Shown piece by piece: positions 1 to 6,613 of a DNA stretch of 12,294 nt. Both the position numbers and the translations under genes were made by a program. Source of the DNA: Kouleothrix aurantiaca (lineage in GTDB: Bacteria; Chloroflexota; Chloroflexia; Chloroflexales; Roseiflexaceae); assembly GCA_001399705.1 (NCBI GenBank), contig LJCR01000027.1:1-12294 (forward strand), in the 5' to 3' direction. How positions within the stretch are numbered: the first letter of the stretch is position 1; the number at the start of each line of letters is the position of its first letter. The notes under the pieces were generated by a model. It was not told the origin of the DNA, made no database searches, and was given only the letters and a program-made list of their open reading frames with translations.

Positions 1-1
1 C

Positions 2-862
2 CAGACGACCGCGGCGCGCCGGCGGCAGCGTGCTGAGCGCCGCGCGATCGCCCAGGCGGAGGCAGCGGCACTCACGGAGGACGAGCCATGGAATCCGGTC
101 GATGCCGGTGTTGTGGTGCGGAGCATTCACCGGCTCTTGCTGCGGCTCCCGGACCTCCACAGCTTCAGCTACACGTCGGGCGAGTGGGCTATCGTTGACG
201 CGCTGCGCGACTACCTCTACGCACCCCCGGATGCGGAAACCCTGGCGCGCGTGTCGAACGCGACTCGACTGGCTGAGGAGGGTCACCGCGCGGAGTTGGA
301 GCGCCTGGCGGCGGAACAAGTCGCGGTCGAGCAGGCGCGCCAGGCAGCGGAGGAGGCCCAGCGCCAATACGATGCGGCCGCGCAGGAACAGCGCGCGGCG
401 CTGCTGGCGGGTATTCTCGCCGGGCAGCAGCCGCTGCCGGACACGGATCTTGCGCGGACTCTCGCGCGGATCGCCTGGCTGCTGGAGCGCCTGCCGGACA
501 CCCAGCACGTCCGCTACAGCGATGACGACCAGGCGCTCATCCGCGAACTCCAGGATGCGCTTGCGTTCGCTGCGCAGCGGGCGCCGGAGAAACCGGTAAC
601 CATGCGGCCGGCCGCGGCGGGGGACCTCCAATCTGCGACCCGGCAGATCATCACGACGCTGCGATGTAGGAACCCCGCGGCAGCGGCGCAGATTCCACGC
701 ATCATCGGACGACTTGGCATGCGCCATTGCATGGCCCTGGCGCAGCAGGCGAAAATCCTAGCGAGTGAGCCGGACTGGTATTTTGCGTTTGCGTTGCTTG
801 TGAAACAGCAGATCCCGCAGCAGGATTGGCCGGCGGTATTTGGGCCGACACCGCTGCGCTAA
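2..862 (+). CDS. Partial protein with repeated 40-residue unit and PHAX-like C-terminal helical domain
   Basis: The frame is open to the left edge, so the 5' end is missing; 286 codons are visible. The GTG at 113 is only an internal candidate start. Two related segments of about 40 residues are visible. The first is near residues 36-75, with RSIHRLLLRLPD followed by FSYTSGEWAIVDALRDYL. The second is near 149-190, with ARIAWLLERLPD followed by VRYSDDDQALIRELQDAL. Between them lies an Ala/Glu/Gln-rich stretch that should form a coiled coil. The last ~70 residues (IITTLRCRNP, IPRIIGRLG, FAFALLVKQQI, AVFGPTP) line up by eye with the N-terminal domain of the PHAX-type protein at 8637-9785 (ITQQLGETAK, IWRIVHECG, VFFQLVRDKL, AIFGTPR). 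They lack the diagnostic RRRTPGG loop. I infer a diverged RNA-binding-like fold. The molecular role is unknown. It ends in TAA and is followed by a 250-base gap. Confidence 0.75.
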   Translation, partial: QTTAARRRQRAERRAIAQAEAAALTEDEPWNPVDAGVVVRSIHRLLLRLPDLHSFSYTSGEWAIVDALRDYLYAPPDAETLARVSNATRLAEEGHRAELERLAAEQVAVEQARQAAEEAQRQYDAAAQEQRAALLAGILAGQQPLPDTDLARTLARIAWLLERLPDTQHVRYSDDDQALIRELQDALAFAAQRAPEKPVTMRPAAAGDLQSATRQIITTLRCRNPAAAAQIPRIIGRLGMRHCMALAQQAKILASEPDWYFAFALLVKQQIPQQDWPAVFGPTPLR

Positions 863-1115
863 GCCAGGATTGTTTGGGGCGGTGGGAGGCGTCGCTTGAG
901 TGTTGGATTGGTGAGGACACAGCACAACGCCCTTGAAACGATCCGTGGGGATGGCCACCGCAACACGAACCGATACAAGGACGCTGTGGTGGGGACTGCC
1001 CAGTCCCTCCTCGCTGTTGCTCAGCCTGGCGAACCAGGCCATGGTCAGTATACCGAGTCATACCAGACCGGTCAAGACGGCCGTCGGGCTCGGGTACCCG
1101 GAACAGAGTTTTATT
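863..1115. other. Intergenic region with tandem hairpins, no convincing gene
   Basis: No frame here looks like a real protein, although two overlapping frames are open through it. It holds a run of strong inverted repeats. GGGACT (992-997) pairs with AGTCCC (1002-1007) across a GCCC loop. GCCTGG (1024-1029) pairs with CCAGGC (1034-1039) across a CGAA loop. A CGGGTACCCG palindrome lies at 1091-1100. CCACC near 956 can also pair with GGTGG near 988 to enclose the first part. This density suggests a structured RNA or the worn end of an IS1341-type element, but I recognise no family. It may also be the 5' leader of the gene at 1116. Confidence 0.4.
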
Positions 1116-1598
1116 ATGTCAAACCAACAACCACGGCAGCCAATCGAACTGCAAGCAGATGCCGTTGTCCAGCTCGACGCAATAGAGCGTTCAGGCGGCG
1201 TCATCAGGGGCATGCTGGCGCGCGTGCTGCCGAATATGTTTGGGACGGGCTATGTGCTGCATCTTCTGGGCGATGGGACACAGGGGGATTCGGAGTATGC
1301 GCTTGATTTCGTCTACCTCGACGCAATGAGCGGCGCGGTGTATGAACTGGACCAGGTCGACGGCGGTATCATCTCCTCGCTGTTGCGTGTAGCTGCGGCG
1401 CTCCGTTATCTCCCGCAGGAAGAGGCGACAGCGCTTTCCCGTGGGCACTTGACGCTGCTGGGCGCCGAGCTGGATGCGCGGATCGCGCTGTGGCAGCGCT
1501 GCCAGGCGGAGCAGCCGACGGAGCGGCCTGCCGCGCACCTACTCTGGCCACTCCAGGCTGGCGCAGCTCCACCGATGACAACGGCTATCACTGCATAG
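1116..1598 (+). CDS. Hypothetical protein, 160 aa
   Basis: Start ATG at 1116 (MSNQQPRQPIELQ) is chosen because the protein-like sequence begins there; the same frame upstream (from 933) reads through hairpin DNA and looks non-coding. No good Shine-Dalgarno is seen, only CAGAG about ten bases upstream. The protein is soluble-looking, with no signal peptide or membrane segment. A central block (TGYVLHLLGDG, EYALDFVYLDAMSGAVYELD) has alternating hydrophobic residues as in a small beta-sheet. It is followed by a helical half (ISSLLRVAAALRYL, LTLLGAELDARIALWQRC) and a low-complexity Ala/Pro/Thr tail. I do not recognise the family. The TAG stop lies inside a small inverted repeat (CTGCAT 1591-1596, ATGCAG 1602-1607). 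Confidence 0.6.
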   Translation: MSNQQPRQPIELQADAVVQLDAIERSGGVIRGMLARVLPNMFGTGYVLHLLGDGTQGDSEYALDFVYLDAMSGAVYELDQVDGGIISSLLRVAAALRYLPQEEATALSRGHLTLLGAELDARIALWQRCQAEQPTERPAAHLLWPLQAGAAPPMTTAITA

Positions 1599-1867
1599 CC
1601 GATGCAGCGACTGCGGTGCCGCGGCGCCTTCGCACATATCTCTTGCACGTGAGGCGTCCTGTACGTTACAAGCGGAGAGCGCGTCCCAATGCGGCAAACA
1701 CGGCCGCCGGCAGCCGAAGTTCGACGATAGCCGTGAGACGGCCAAAATGCGCCTTTGCGGCTTCCCAATGCGCTTATTTGGCAATCGCGGCCGGATGAGT
1801 CGCAAACGGAGGTATCGAGAAGCGTTTTACACTTTCTGGCGATGCATGTTCACGGCGTCAGGGTGCT
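1599..1867. other. Intergenic region, no convincing gene
   Basis: Nothing coding is well supported. A 58-74 residue basic, Cys-containing frame (from 1747 or 1795) crosses into the repeats at 1868 and is probably accidental. The decamer TCCCAATGCG occurs twice (around 1683 and 1764). TGTTCAC at 1847-1853 resembles the opposite half of the GTGAAACA repeats just downstream. Confidence 0.4.
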
Positions 1868-1899
1868 GTGAAACAGCCGTGAAACAGGTTGTGAAACAG
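1868..1899 (+). repeat. Three direct repeats of GTGAAACAG (iteron- or parS-half-site-like)
   Basis: GTGAAACAG is found exactly at 1868-1876, 1879-1887 and 1891-1899, at 11- and 12-base spacing, so the copies face nearly the same side of the helix. GTGAAACA is also the right half of the canonical ParB site (TGTTTCAC/GTGAAACA); that is known, but half-sites in tandem are not the standard form. They lie about 60 bases upstream of a probable -10 box and 160-190 bases upstream of the HTH gene. They could be operators for that protein, plasmid iterons, or ParB contacts. Confidence 0.65.
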
Positions 1900-1940
1900 G
1901 TAAGAAAACGGGTCGCAGGAAGCTCCTCCGGCGGCGGAGA

Positions 1941-1979
1941 ATCGCTAAACGTGCTACAATTTGTCGCCTAAATAGCGAT
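1941..1979 (+). promoter_or_regulatory. Promoter with flanking inverted repeat upstream of HTH gene
   Basis: TGCTACAAT at 1952-1960 is an extended -10 element (TG-N-TACAAT) without a recognisable -35. It sits inside a perfect inverted repeat, ATCGCTA (1941-1947) and TAGCGAT (1973-1979), whose arms bracket the -10 and the likely start site. A regulator bound there would block initiation. Autoregulation by the HTH protein downstream is the simplest inference. The same nine bases TGCTACAAT recur on the minus strand upstream of parA. Confidence 0.55.
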
Positions 1980-2055
1980 CTTGATATGGTGTTGGCTGGC
2001 TGGACGGCTTGGACGACGCGTCTTGCCGCGATCACCGACGCATGGGGAGCAGGCT

Positions 2056-2835
2056 GTGGAGAGTATCGGCGACGTCATCTGTGGTCTCGACGAGCTGCTG
2101 CTGGTCGCGGCCGAGCGCTGGCGCACACCGCTCACGCAGCAGGAACTGGCGCGTATCAGCGGCCTCAGCCGCTCGACCATCAACGAATTGCTGCCGCGGC
2201 GAGTTCAGGCGCATGCGCTGGGGGGTGCTGCGGCGGAAACGGAGCTGGTCCCGTATCAGGGCCGCATTGCGCTGCGCACCGTCGCCGCCCTCTGTAGCGT
2301 GTTCATCTGCCTGCCGGGCGAGCTGCTGCGCTATCGCGCGCCGGGCCAGTCGCTGCCGCGCCTGAGTCCGAACGCGGTCCGGCGGAACGAGATCCCGCCA
2401 CGCCAGATCAACGTCTACCCGCTGACGAATAACATCCCCGAGCGTCTTCAGGTGTACACGCCGGCGGCGCTTGAAAAGGCGACCGGTATCTCGTGGAGCA
2501 GGTGGAATCGCGTTAAGGCCGGAACATCACAGATTGATCTGCCGATGCTCGCGGCGATCTGCGCAGTCCTGAACACCGATGTCTCCGGCGTCCTGGCCCA
2601 CACGGTTCCGTTTCGCGATTCGACCTGGTCGGTCCGGTTCGTGCGGTTCGACGATCTGCGGCTGACGTTCGACCTCACGAACGGCGTGACGGTGAGCGCC
2701 TACTTGGCGCGCTGGAAACCGCTGATGTCGGCGCCGGTCGACGAGCGCGCCCGCTGGCGCCTGACCCCCGATCGGCAGGGTGTGCGCTGGGACGCGCTCG
2801 GAGTAGAAATCTATCCGCGCTTGCTGCTCGATTGA
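2056..2835 (+). CDS. Double helix-turn-helix protein with DUF2442-like C-terminus
   Basis: GTG at 2056 is preferred: GGGGAG lies six bases upstream (2044-2049), and the protein-like sequence starts here. A longer version from TTG 1981 would start close to the predicted transcription start. The product is 259 aa. Residues ~25-48 (LTQQELARISGLSRSTINELL) form a classic XRE-type HTH. Residues ~138-180 (LEKATGISWSRWNRVKAG, IDLPMLAAICAVLNTDVSGVL) form a second XRE-like HTH. Residues ~190-257 (WSVRFVRFDDLRLTFDLTNG then L.RW.PL.......W and WDALGVEIYPRLL) resemble DUF2442. It is probably a DNA-binding regulator of its own promoter, given the inverted repeat there. Its position beside parB and tandem repeats also allows a replication-control role, which the sequence does not prove. 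It is convergent with parB across a shared terminator. Confidence 0.85.
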   Translation: MESIGDVICGLDELLLVAAERWRTPLTQQELARISGLSRSTINELLPRRVQAHALGGAAAETELVPYQGRIALRTVAALCSVFICLPGELLRYRAPGQSLPRLSPNAVRRNEIPPRQINVYPLTNNIPERLQVYTPAALEKATGISWSRWNRVKAGTSQIDLPMLAAICAVLNTDVSGVLAHTVPFRDSTWSVRFVRFDDLRLTFDLTNGVTVSAYLARWKPLMSAPVDERARWRLTPDRQGVRWDALGVEIYPRLLLD

Positions 2836-2877
2836 TGTACGTTATGTCGTGTTGATGGGGTGGCTTGCTGACATACT

Positions 2878-2903
2878 GAGAGCGCCTGGTATCAGGCGCT
2901 CTT
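2878..2903. terminator. Bidirectional intrinsic terminator between convergent genes
   Basis: AGAGCGCCTG (2879-2888) pairs perfectly with CAGGCGCTCT (2893-2902) across a GTAT loop. On the plus strand it is followed by a T-rich run (TTAGTGTTTT), 43 bases after the HTH gene stop. On the minus strand it lies about 80 bases past the parB stop and is entered through AAAACACTA, so it can serve both genes. Confidence 0.8.
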
Positions 2904-2982
2904 AGTGTTTTGGAGGTGGCGTGGGACAGACTGGCTATCGCGTAGCAGATACGTGGTGCCCGTCGCCGTGAAACGTTCGCAA

Positions 2983-4191
2983 CTATCCGTTCGCTACTTC
3001 TTTCTCGGCATTGTCGGTCTGTACCTGCCCGACCCGCTCCAGCAGCCGCCCCACCTGCGTCTGGAGGTTGTGCAAATCGTCGCGCAGCTCGCGGGCTTCC
3101 TGCGGCCCAAGTTTGTCCACCCGATCGAATGCCCGTCGCAGATTGCGCGTAGCGCCGCTGACATTCTGCCGAAGTGGTGCGTACCAACGCGGGACAACGG
3201 TGTTCGAGGGCGGCGTTTGCTGGTCGATCATGCGCGCGACAAGTCGCGCCACCGTCGCCGCGTCGATGCCGCTCCGCCGCGGCGCTTCCCCGACCTGCGT
3301 GGTCTCCTGGTCCGCGGCTGTCGTGTTGGCAAGCGCCCGCTCGGCCGCGATCTCACTCAGCCGTTGCAGGATCTCGCTCACCTGCGGCTGGCTCAGCTTC
3401 CCCTGGTGGAACGCGTCGGTCAGACTCAAAATCTGCCGCTCCTGGAGGCGGAGCAAGGCGATCGTCTGCTGCTGTGCCGGCGTGAAGGCCAGCAGCCGCA
3501 GGAGCTGGTAGGCCCGCGATCGCTTGATGCCCAGGTGCGTCATCGCGTCAGTGATGGGCGTCTGTTCGTCGCCCATCGCCTGCCGGAACTGTTGGAGAGC
3601 CCAGGCGCGCTCCATATCGCTGAAGTCCTCGCGGTCTTCATTCTCGGCATACTGGAGGCTCACCCGGTCGAGTGGCGACGGTGGATCGATGACCACCGCG
3701 TCGATTGACAGCATTCCGACGAGGTGCGCGGCGGTCCAACGCCGCTGCCCGATCAGAATCAGGTAGCGCGCGGCGGGGTATTGCTGGCTGCTGCCAGGGT
3801 AAACGACGATCGGTTGGAGCTGTCGCCTCGTGAGGGAAGCGCCAAGGTCGCGCAGCTCGGCGACCAACTCCTGGTAGGCTGGCGGCACTGCGCCCCGCAC
3901 AACCAGCTCCTCTGGGAGCGGCACCATGCGCGGTTGGCGCATCTCGGGCCGCAGGTCGGGCGCGATGTGGCCAGTCGGGATGTGCTCGATCGCCCGGTTC
4001 GCCACTAGGTGCTCGACCCGCCCGGTGAAGTGGCTGCGGGCCTGTGCAGCCCGGTCGATCTCGCTTTCCTGCTGTGCGGCCGTTGCCGAAGCAGCAGCCG
4101 GCTGCCCATCTTTGGGGGGAGTAGATGGGAGGCCCCCCACGCGCGCTTTGATCGCGGCAATCTGATCGAGCTGTCGTTTTGTTGTGCTCAT
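2983..4191 (-). CDS. parB: ParB-family partition protein
   Basis: ATG at 4191 (MSTTKRQLDQIAAIKARVGG) gives 402 aa. The frame upstream of it is element sequence. After a polar ~70-residue N-terminus comes the ParB core. It has a GERR-like motif ILIGQRRWTAAHL near residue 145, then the box QYAENEDREDFSDMERA near 180. The central HTH (PITDAMTHLGIKRSRAYQLL) lies near 212-231. A Gln/Arg-rich helical C-terminus probably makes the dimer coiled coil. ParB binds centromere sites and is positioned by the ParA ATPase. It once followed parA directly, but an IscB element now separates them. Its translation start has only GAG next to the ATG, so the insertion may have changed its ribosome binding site. It ends before the shared terminator at 2878-2903. 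Confidence 0.92.
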   Translation of the reverse strand: MSTTKRQLDQIAAIKARVGGLPSTPPKDGQPAAASATAAQQESEIDRAAQARSHFTGRVEHLVANRAIEHIPTGHIAPDLRPEMRQPRMVPLPEELVVRGAVPPAYQELVAELRDLGASLTRRQLQPIVVYPGSSQQYPAARYLILIGQRRWTAAHLVGMLSIDAVVIDPPSPLDRVSLQYAENEDREDFSDMERAWALQQFRQAMGDEQTPITDAMTHLGIKRSRAYQLLRLLAFTPAQQQTIALLRLQERQILSLTDAFHQGKLSQPQVSEILQRLSEIAAERALANTTAADQETTQVGEAPRRSGIDAATVARLVARMIDQQTPPSNTVVPRWYAPLRQNVSGATRNLRRAFDRVDKLGPQEARELRDDLHNLQTQVGRLLERVGQVQTDNAEKEVANG

Positions 4192-5799
4192 CTCAATTAG
4201 TAGCGCAGAAACCCCGCCGATCACGGCTGGGGAGGCAGCGCCACCCCTCCTTTCCAGGCATATTCGTAGCCATCCGCCCGCTGGAGCAGTCGGCAATGCC
4301 GCCAACTGATCCCATCAACGGTGCCAACACGAAATGATCCGCTCGCTCGCACAGCGACTCGTCCGATATGAACCCCTGCATGCTTCCCGGCTGGTAGTTC
4401 GGCCCGCACCAGATCGCCGGTTGCGAAGCCGTGAACGTGCTTCTGGCGCAGCAGGTAGCCGCGCGGGAACCCATACCGGGTGTATCGGGTGCGACAATAT
4501 GCCCCGCGTCCCATCGCCCGCACGCCCAGGACAGGCACATCATCCCCGCGCACGCCCACCAGCTGGCCCACACACAGCGCGTCGATGGCATGCGTCTTGG
4601 GCAAGCCAAACCGCACCCTGTTCCAGTGGGTGCGCCCGCCGCTCCAGCAGCCGACGGTAATACCCAGCGCCTGCAATCGGTTTCTCAGCGCCCAGCGCAG
4701 CGTGTTGACCGCCGCCACATCCGCGAGCGGTACTCGCGCACGGGCCTGCACCTCCGGGTATCCATACTCGCTCGCCGTCCGGTCGCCCTTGTCCTGATTG
4801 CACCTTCGGCACGCGACCGTAAGATTAGAGGCCCGATCAGAGCCGCCCCTGCTGCGGGGGATGATGTGATCGCGCTCCAGGGGCAGATTGGTTGCACCGC
4901 AGTACACGCACGCCCGGCCCCATTTTTCGAGCAGATAGTGCCACAGCTCGTAGTCGTAGAGATCGCCGCGCTGGTACGCCGCGCCGGAGATTTCTGGGTT
5001 CTGGAGCAACTGCGTATCGAAGCGCACATGCTCCAGCTCAATGCTGTGTATCGGCGCCCAGCGACCATAGCGCCGCGCCCAGGTCAGCAGATTGTCGAGG
5101 CGGCTGCGCATGGACGGCGTGAGCCAGCCCGCTGATCTGCGGCGATTGTCGAATCGAGGAGCCCGGTAGCGGAGATTGGCTGTGCGCCGCCGCTGGCGGG
5201 CCTGCGCACGCTTCCGCATCCGCTCGGCAATAAGCGCGCCTTTGTGCGTGATCTCGGCTAAATGCAGCGCGTGGTGAACCGAACCGTCGGGTGTATCCGC
5301 AGCACGCGCCAGGGCCACGCCCGTCGTTTTCGACCCCGGATCGAGTTTGAGGACAACTGGCTGGAGTGCGCTGTCCGCGACGGAGCGATCCTTGAGCCTG
5401 ATAGTGAACGGCGCCCTGCGATGCACCACCGCTCGCGCCTGCCGAAGCAGCAGGCGCGCCCGTTTCTCTGTGCAGGGCATCAGCGGCCGCTTGTGTTTGT
5501 CGAGTACAAAGACCACATCTGTTCCTTCCTTACGGAACCCCTTACGGGGCTGGTGACGCGCCGAGGTGGACGTACCTCGGCGGCTCTCCTCGACCGTGTT
5601 GATCAGCGGCATCCCGCTCCGGTTCGTTTCGTCCTTTCCCTGAAGGGTGTCTGCAACCGGAGCTTCGAGAGGTTGGAACTGAAGCAGCATTCCAACGTCG
5701 GTCTTGAACCTCTGGTCAACGCTCCGCCGTCAGCGCCGTGTCCTGCGGCTCAGGCGGATGGTCTGGTCATAGACAGGCTTGTGGATTGTCCCACAAGCC
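4192..5799 (-). mobile_element. IscB (IS200/IS605-superfamily, HEARO-type) element inserted between parA and parB
   Basis: The left end is placed at the first base of the omega-RNA scaffold (about 5799), 22 bases after the parA stop. The right end lies in the ~29 bases between the iscB stop (4221) and the parB ATG (4191), which contain CGGCGGGGTTTCTGCGC. Exact right boundary unknown. There is no tnpA, so it depends on a transposase elsewhere. It lies on the same strand as parA and parB and can be read by their transcript. Removing it would leave parA and parB about 30 bases apart, a normal operon spacing. Confidence 0.85.
4221..5516 (-). CDS. iscB: IscB RNA-guided nuclease (RuvC + HNH)
   Basis: IscB is the ancestor-type relative of Cas9. 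It uses an omega RNA to cut double-stranded DNA next to a target-adjacent motif. GTG at 5516 gives 431 aa and starts MVFVLDKHKRPLMP, as IscB proteins do; GGAAGGA sits just upstream. In-frame ATGs further 5' fall inside the omega RNA. Domains in order: PLMP domain 1-45; RuvC-I LKLDPGSKTTGVAL with D59; Arg-rich bridge helix ~99-127; RuvC-II SIELEHVRFD with E160; HNH ~203-245 (CVYC, RDHIIPRSRGG with D216/H217, CRRCN zinc pair); RuvC-III KTHAIDALCVG with H309 and D312; then a TAM-interacting-type C-terminus. All catalytic residues look intact, so it should be active. It lies inside the parA-parB gap. Confidence 0.96.
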   Translation of the reverse strand: MVFVLDKHKRPLMPCTEKRARLLLRQARAVVHRRAPFTIRLKDRSVADSALQPVVLKLDPGSKTTGVALARAADTPDGSVHHALHLAEITHKGALIAERMRKRAQARQRRRTANLRYRAPRFDNRRRSAGWLTPSMRSRLDNLLTWARRYGRWAPIHSIELEHVRFDTQLLQNPEISGAAYQRGDLYDYELWHYLLEKWGRACVYCGATNLPLERDHIIPRSRGGSDRASNLTVACRRCNQDKGDRTASEYGYPEVQARARVPLADVAAVNTLRWALRNRLQALGITVGCWSGGRTHWNRVRFGLPKTHAIDALCVGQLVGVRGDDVPVLGVRAMGRGAYCRTRYTRYGFPRGYLLRQKHVHGFATGDLVRAELPAGKHAGVHIGRVAVRASGSFRVGTVDGISWRHCRLLQRADGYEYAWKGGVALPPQP

Positions 5800-5815
5800 C
5801 TCGGCTGAATGCCGG
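5517..5815 (-). ncRNA. IscB omega RNA (HEARO RNA), with 16-nt guide at 5' end
   Basis: The region directly 5' of iscB folds like the HEARO family. Reading along the minus strand: a first hairpin GGCTTGTGG-GACAAT-CCACAAGCC (5799-5776); GTTGGAA paired with TTCCAAC; a long 9-bp stem GCTCCGGTT/AACCGGAGC enclosing a CCC-TTCA-GGG hairpin; a conserved-looking GCGGGATGCCGCTGATC block; CCGAGGT-ACGTCC-ACCTCGG; and two tandem GTAA-tetraloop hairpins (CCCC-GTAA-GGGG, TTCC-GTAA-GGAA) ending at the iscB ribosome binding site. By family knowledge the guide is the ~16 nt just 5' of the first hairpin, here CCGGCATTCAGCCGAG (5815-5800), which is parA-flanking DNA. Exact RNA ends are inferred. It is probably made from the parA promoter or processed from that transcript. 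Confidence 0.9.
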
Positions 5816-5820
5816 TAGGA

Positions 5821-6612
5821 CTATGACGACGGCACCCCATCCAGCACCAGTAACTCCTCGGTGACCTTGAGAAACGCCTCGCGCACCGCTGTGTCGTCCG
5901 GCCCGCGGTAGGAGAACACACTCTGCTGCGCGCCACTCGCCAGGCGGATGATCGCCCGCGGAGGAATAATAGTCTGGAGTAGCGCCGGGGAGTAGCCCTC
6001 GCCGAGCGCCTGGTCATAGACCCGGTCGAGCGCGGCGCGGGGCGTGTAGTTGTTGCGCAGCACGCTGAGGCCGCGGAGTTGTGGGTTGAACTCCTGGGCC
6101 TGGACGATGGACTCGGCAAGATCGCGCAGTGACTGTAGCACCAGGTCAGCGGCCTGCACCGGGGCGACACAGCGAGTCGCTGCGGCGAGTGCCGTTGCCA
6201 GCACGGGGCCACGCGCCGGCGCCAGATCCAGGAGTACAATGTCGTAGACGCGGCCTGTCTCGGCGAGCCCCTGAAGCGCCTTCTTCAGCACGTAGATCCC
6301 GCCGCCCATGCTGCGGTTCAATACGTCGGGCAGCGCGACCAATTCTTTATGGCCCGGGACGACATCTATCCCCTCGGCGGTCGGTCGGATACAGTCGGCA
6401 AGCTGCCGGTGCTGCACGGCGACACCTAAAAAGCTGTCCTCAACAGTTAGCGCCTCTGTGTCGACGCCGAGCCAGCGCGAGGCATGGCGCTGCGCATCCA
6501 GGTCGATCAGCAGGACGCGGAGATCCAGCCGCGCGAACGCCGCCGCGAGATTGACCGAGATCGATGTCTTTCCAACACCACCCTTCTCCAGCGCCATCGC
6601 ATAAACATGCAT
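5821..6612 (-). CDS. parA: ParA-family partition ATPase
   Basis: The 263-aa protein starts MHVYAMALEKGGVGKTS. The deviant Walker A (KGGVGKT) is at residues 10-16, Walker A' (VLLIDLDAQ) near 33-41, and Walker B (DIVLLDLAP) near 124-132, the full ParA/Soj ATPase set. It lacks an N-terminal HTH, so it is of the small type that does not itself bind operator DNA through such a domain. ATP-bound dimers coat the nucleoid and move ParB-bound DNA. ATG 6612 has AGAAAGG 11 bases upstream; an internal ATG at 6597 is possible. A ~190-base leader separates it from the likely promoter. Its stop is 22 bases from the IscB element, which splits the original parA-parB operon. Confidence 0.95.
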   Translation of the reverse strand: MHVYAMALEKGGVGKTSISVNLAAAFARLDLRVLLIDLDAQRHASRWLGVDTEALTVEDSFLGVAVQHRQLADCIRPTAEGIDVVPGHKELVALPDVLNRSMGGGIYVLKKALQGLAETGRVYDIVLLDLAPARGPVLATALAAATRCVAPVQAADLVLQSLRDLAESIVQAQEFNPQLRGLSVLRNNYTPRAALDRVYDQALGEGYSPALLQTIIPPRAIIRLASGAQQSVFSYRGPDDTAVREAFLKVTEELLVLDGVPSS

Positions 6613-6613
6613 C

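Noticed and set aside
896..1306. Plus-strand frame of 136 codons
   Set aside because: It overlaps the better 160-aa gene in another frame, crosses several hairpins and becomes Arg-rich.
1868..1899. CRISPR array
   Set aside because: Repeats are 9 bases with 2-3 base gaps, far too short, and no cas genes are present.
1747..1971. Small basic Cys-containing open frame
   Set aside because: No convincing ribosome site. Its KQVVKQV part is just the GTGAAACAG repeats translated.
2967..2975. GTGAAACG near the parB end as a parS site
   Set aside because: Only a single half-site with a mismatch, with no partner arm.
2905..3708. Long plus-strand open frames opposite parB
   Set aside because: They are antisense shadows of parB caused by high GC; the minus frame carries all ParB motifs.
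4431..5135. 234-codon plus-strand frame opposite iscB
   Set aside because: Antisense shadow of the HNH/RuvC coding region.
5517..5690. Longer iscB start (MLLQFQ..., adding 58 residues)
   Set aside because: That stretch is the 3' part of the omega RNA with strong stems. IscB proteins begin at the VFVLDK..KRPLMP segment, and GTG 5516 has a good ribosome site.
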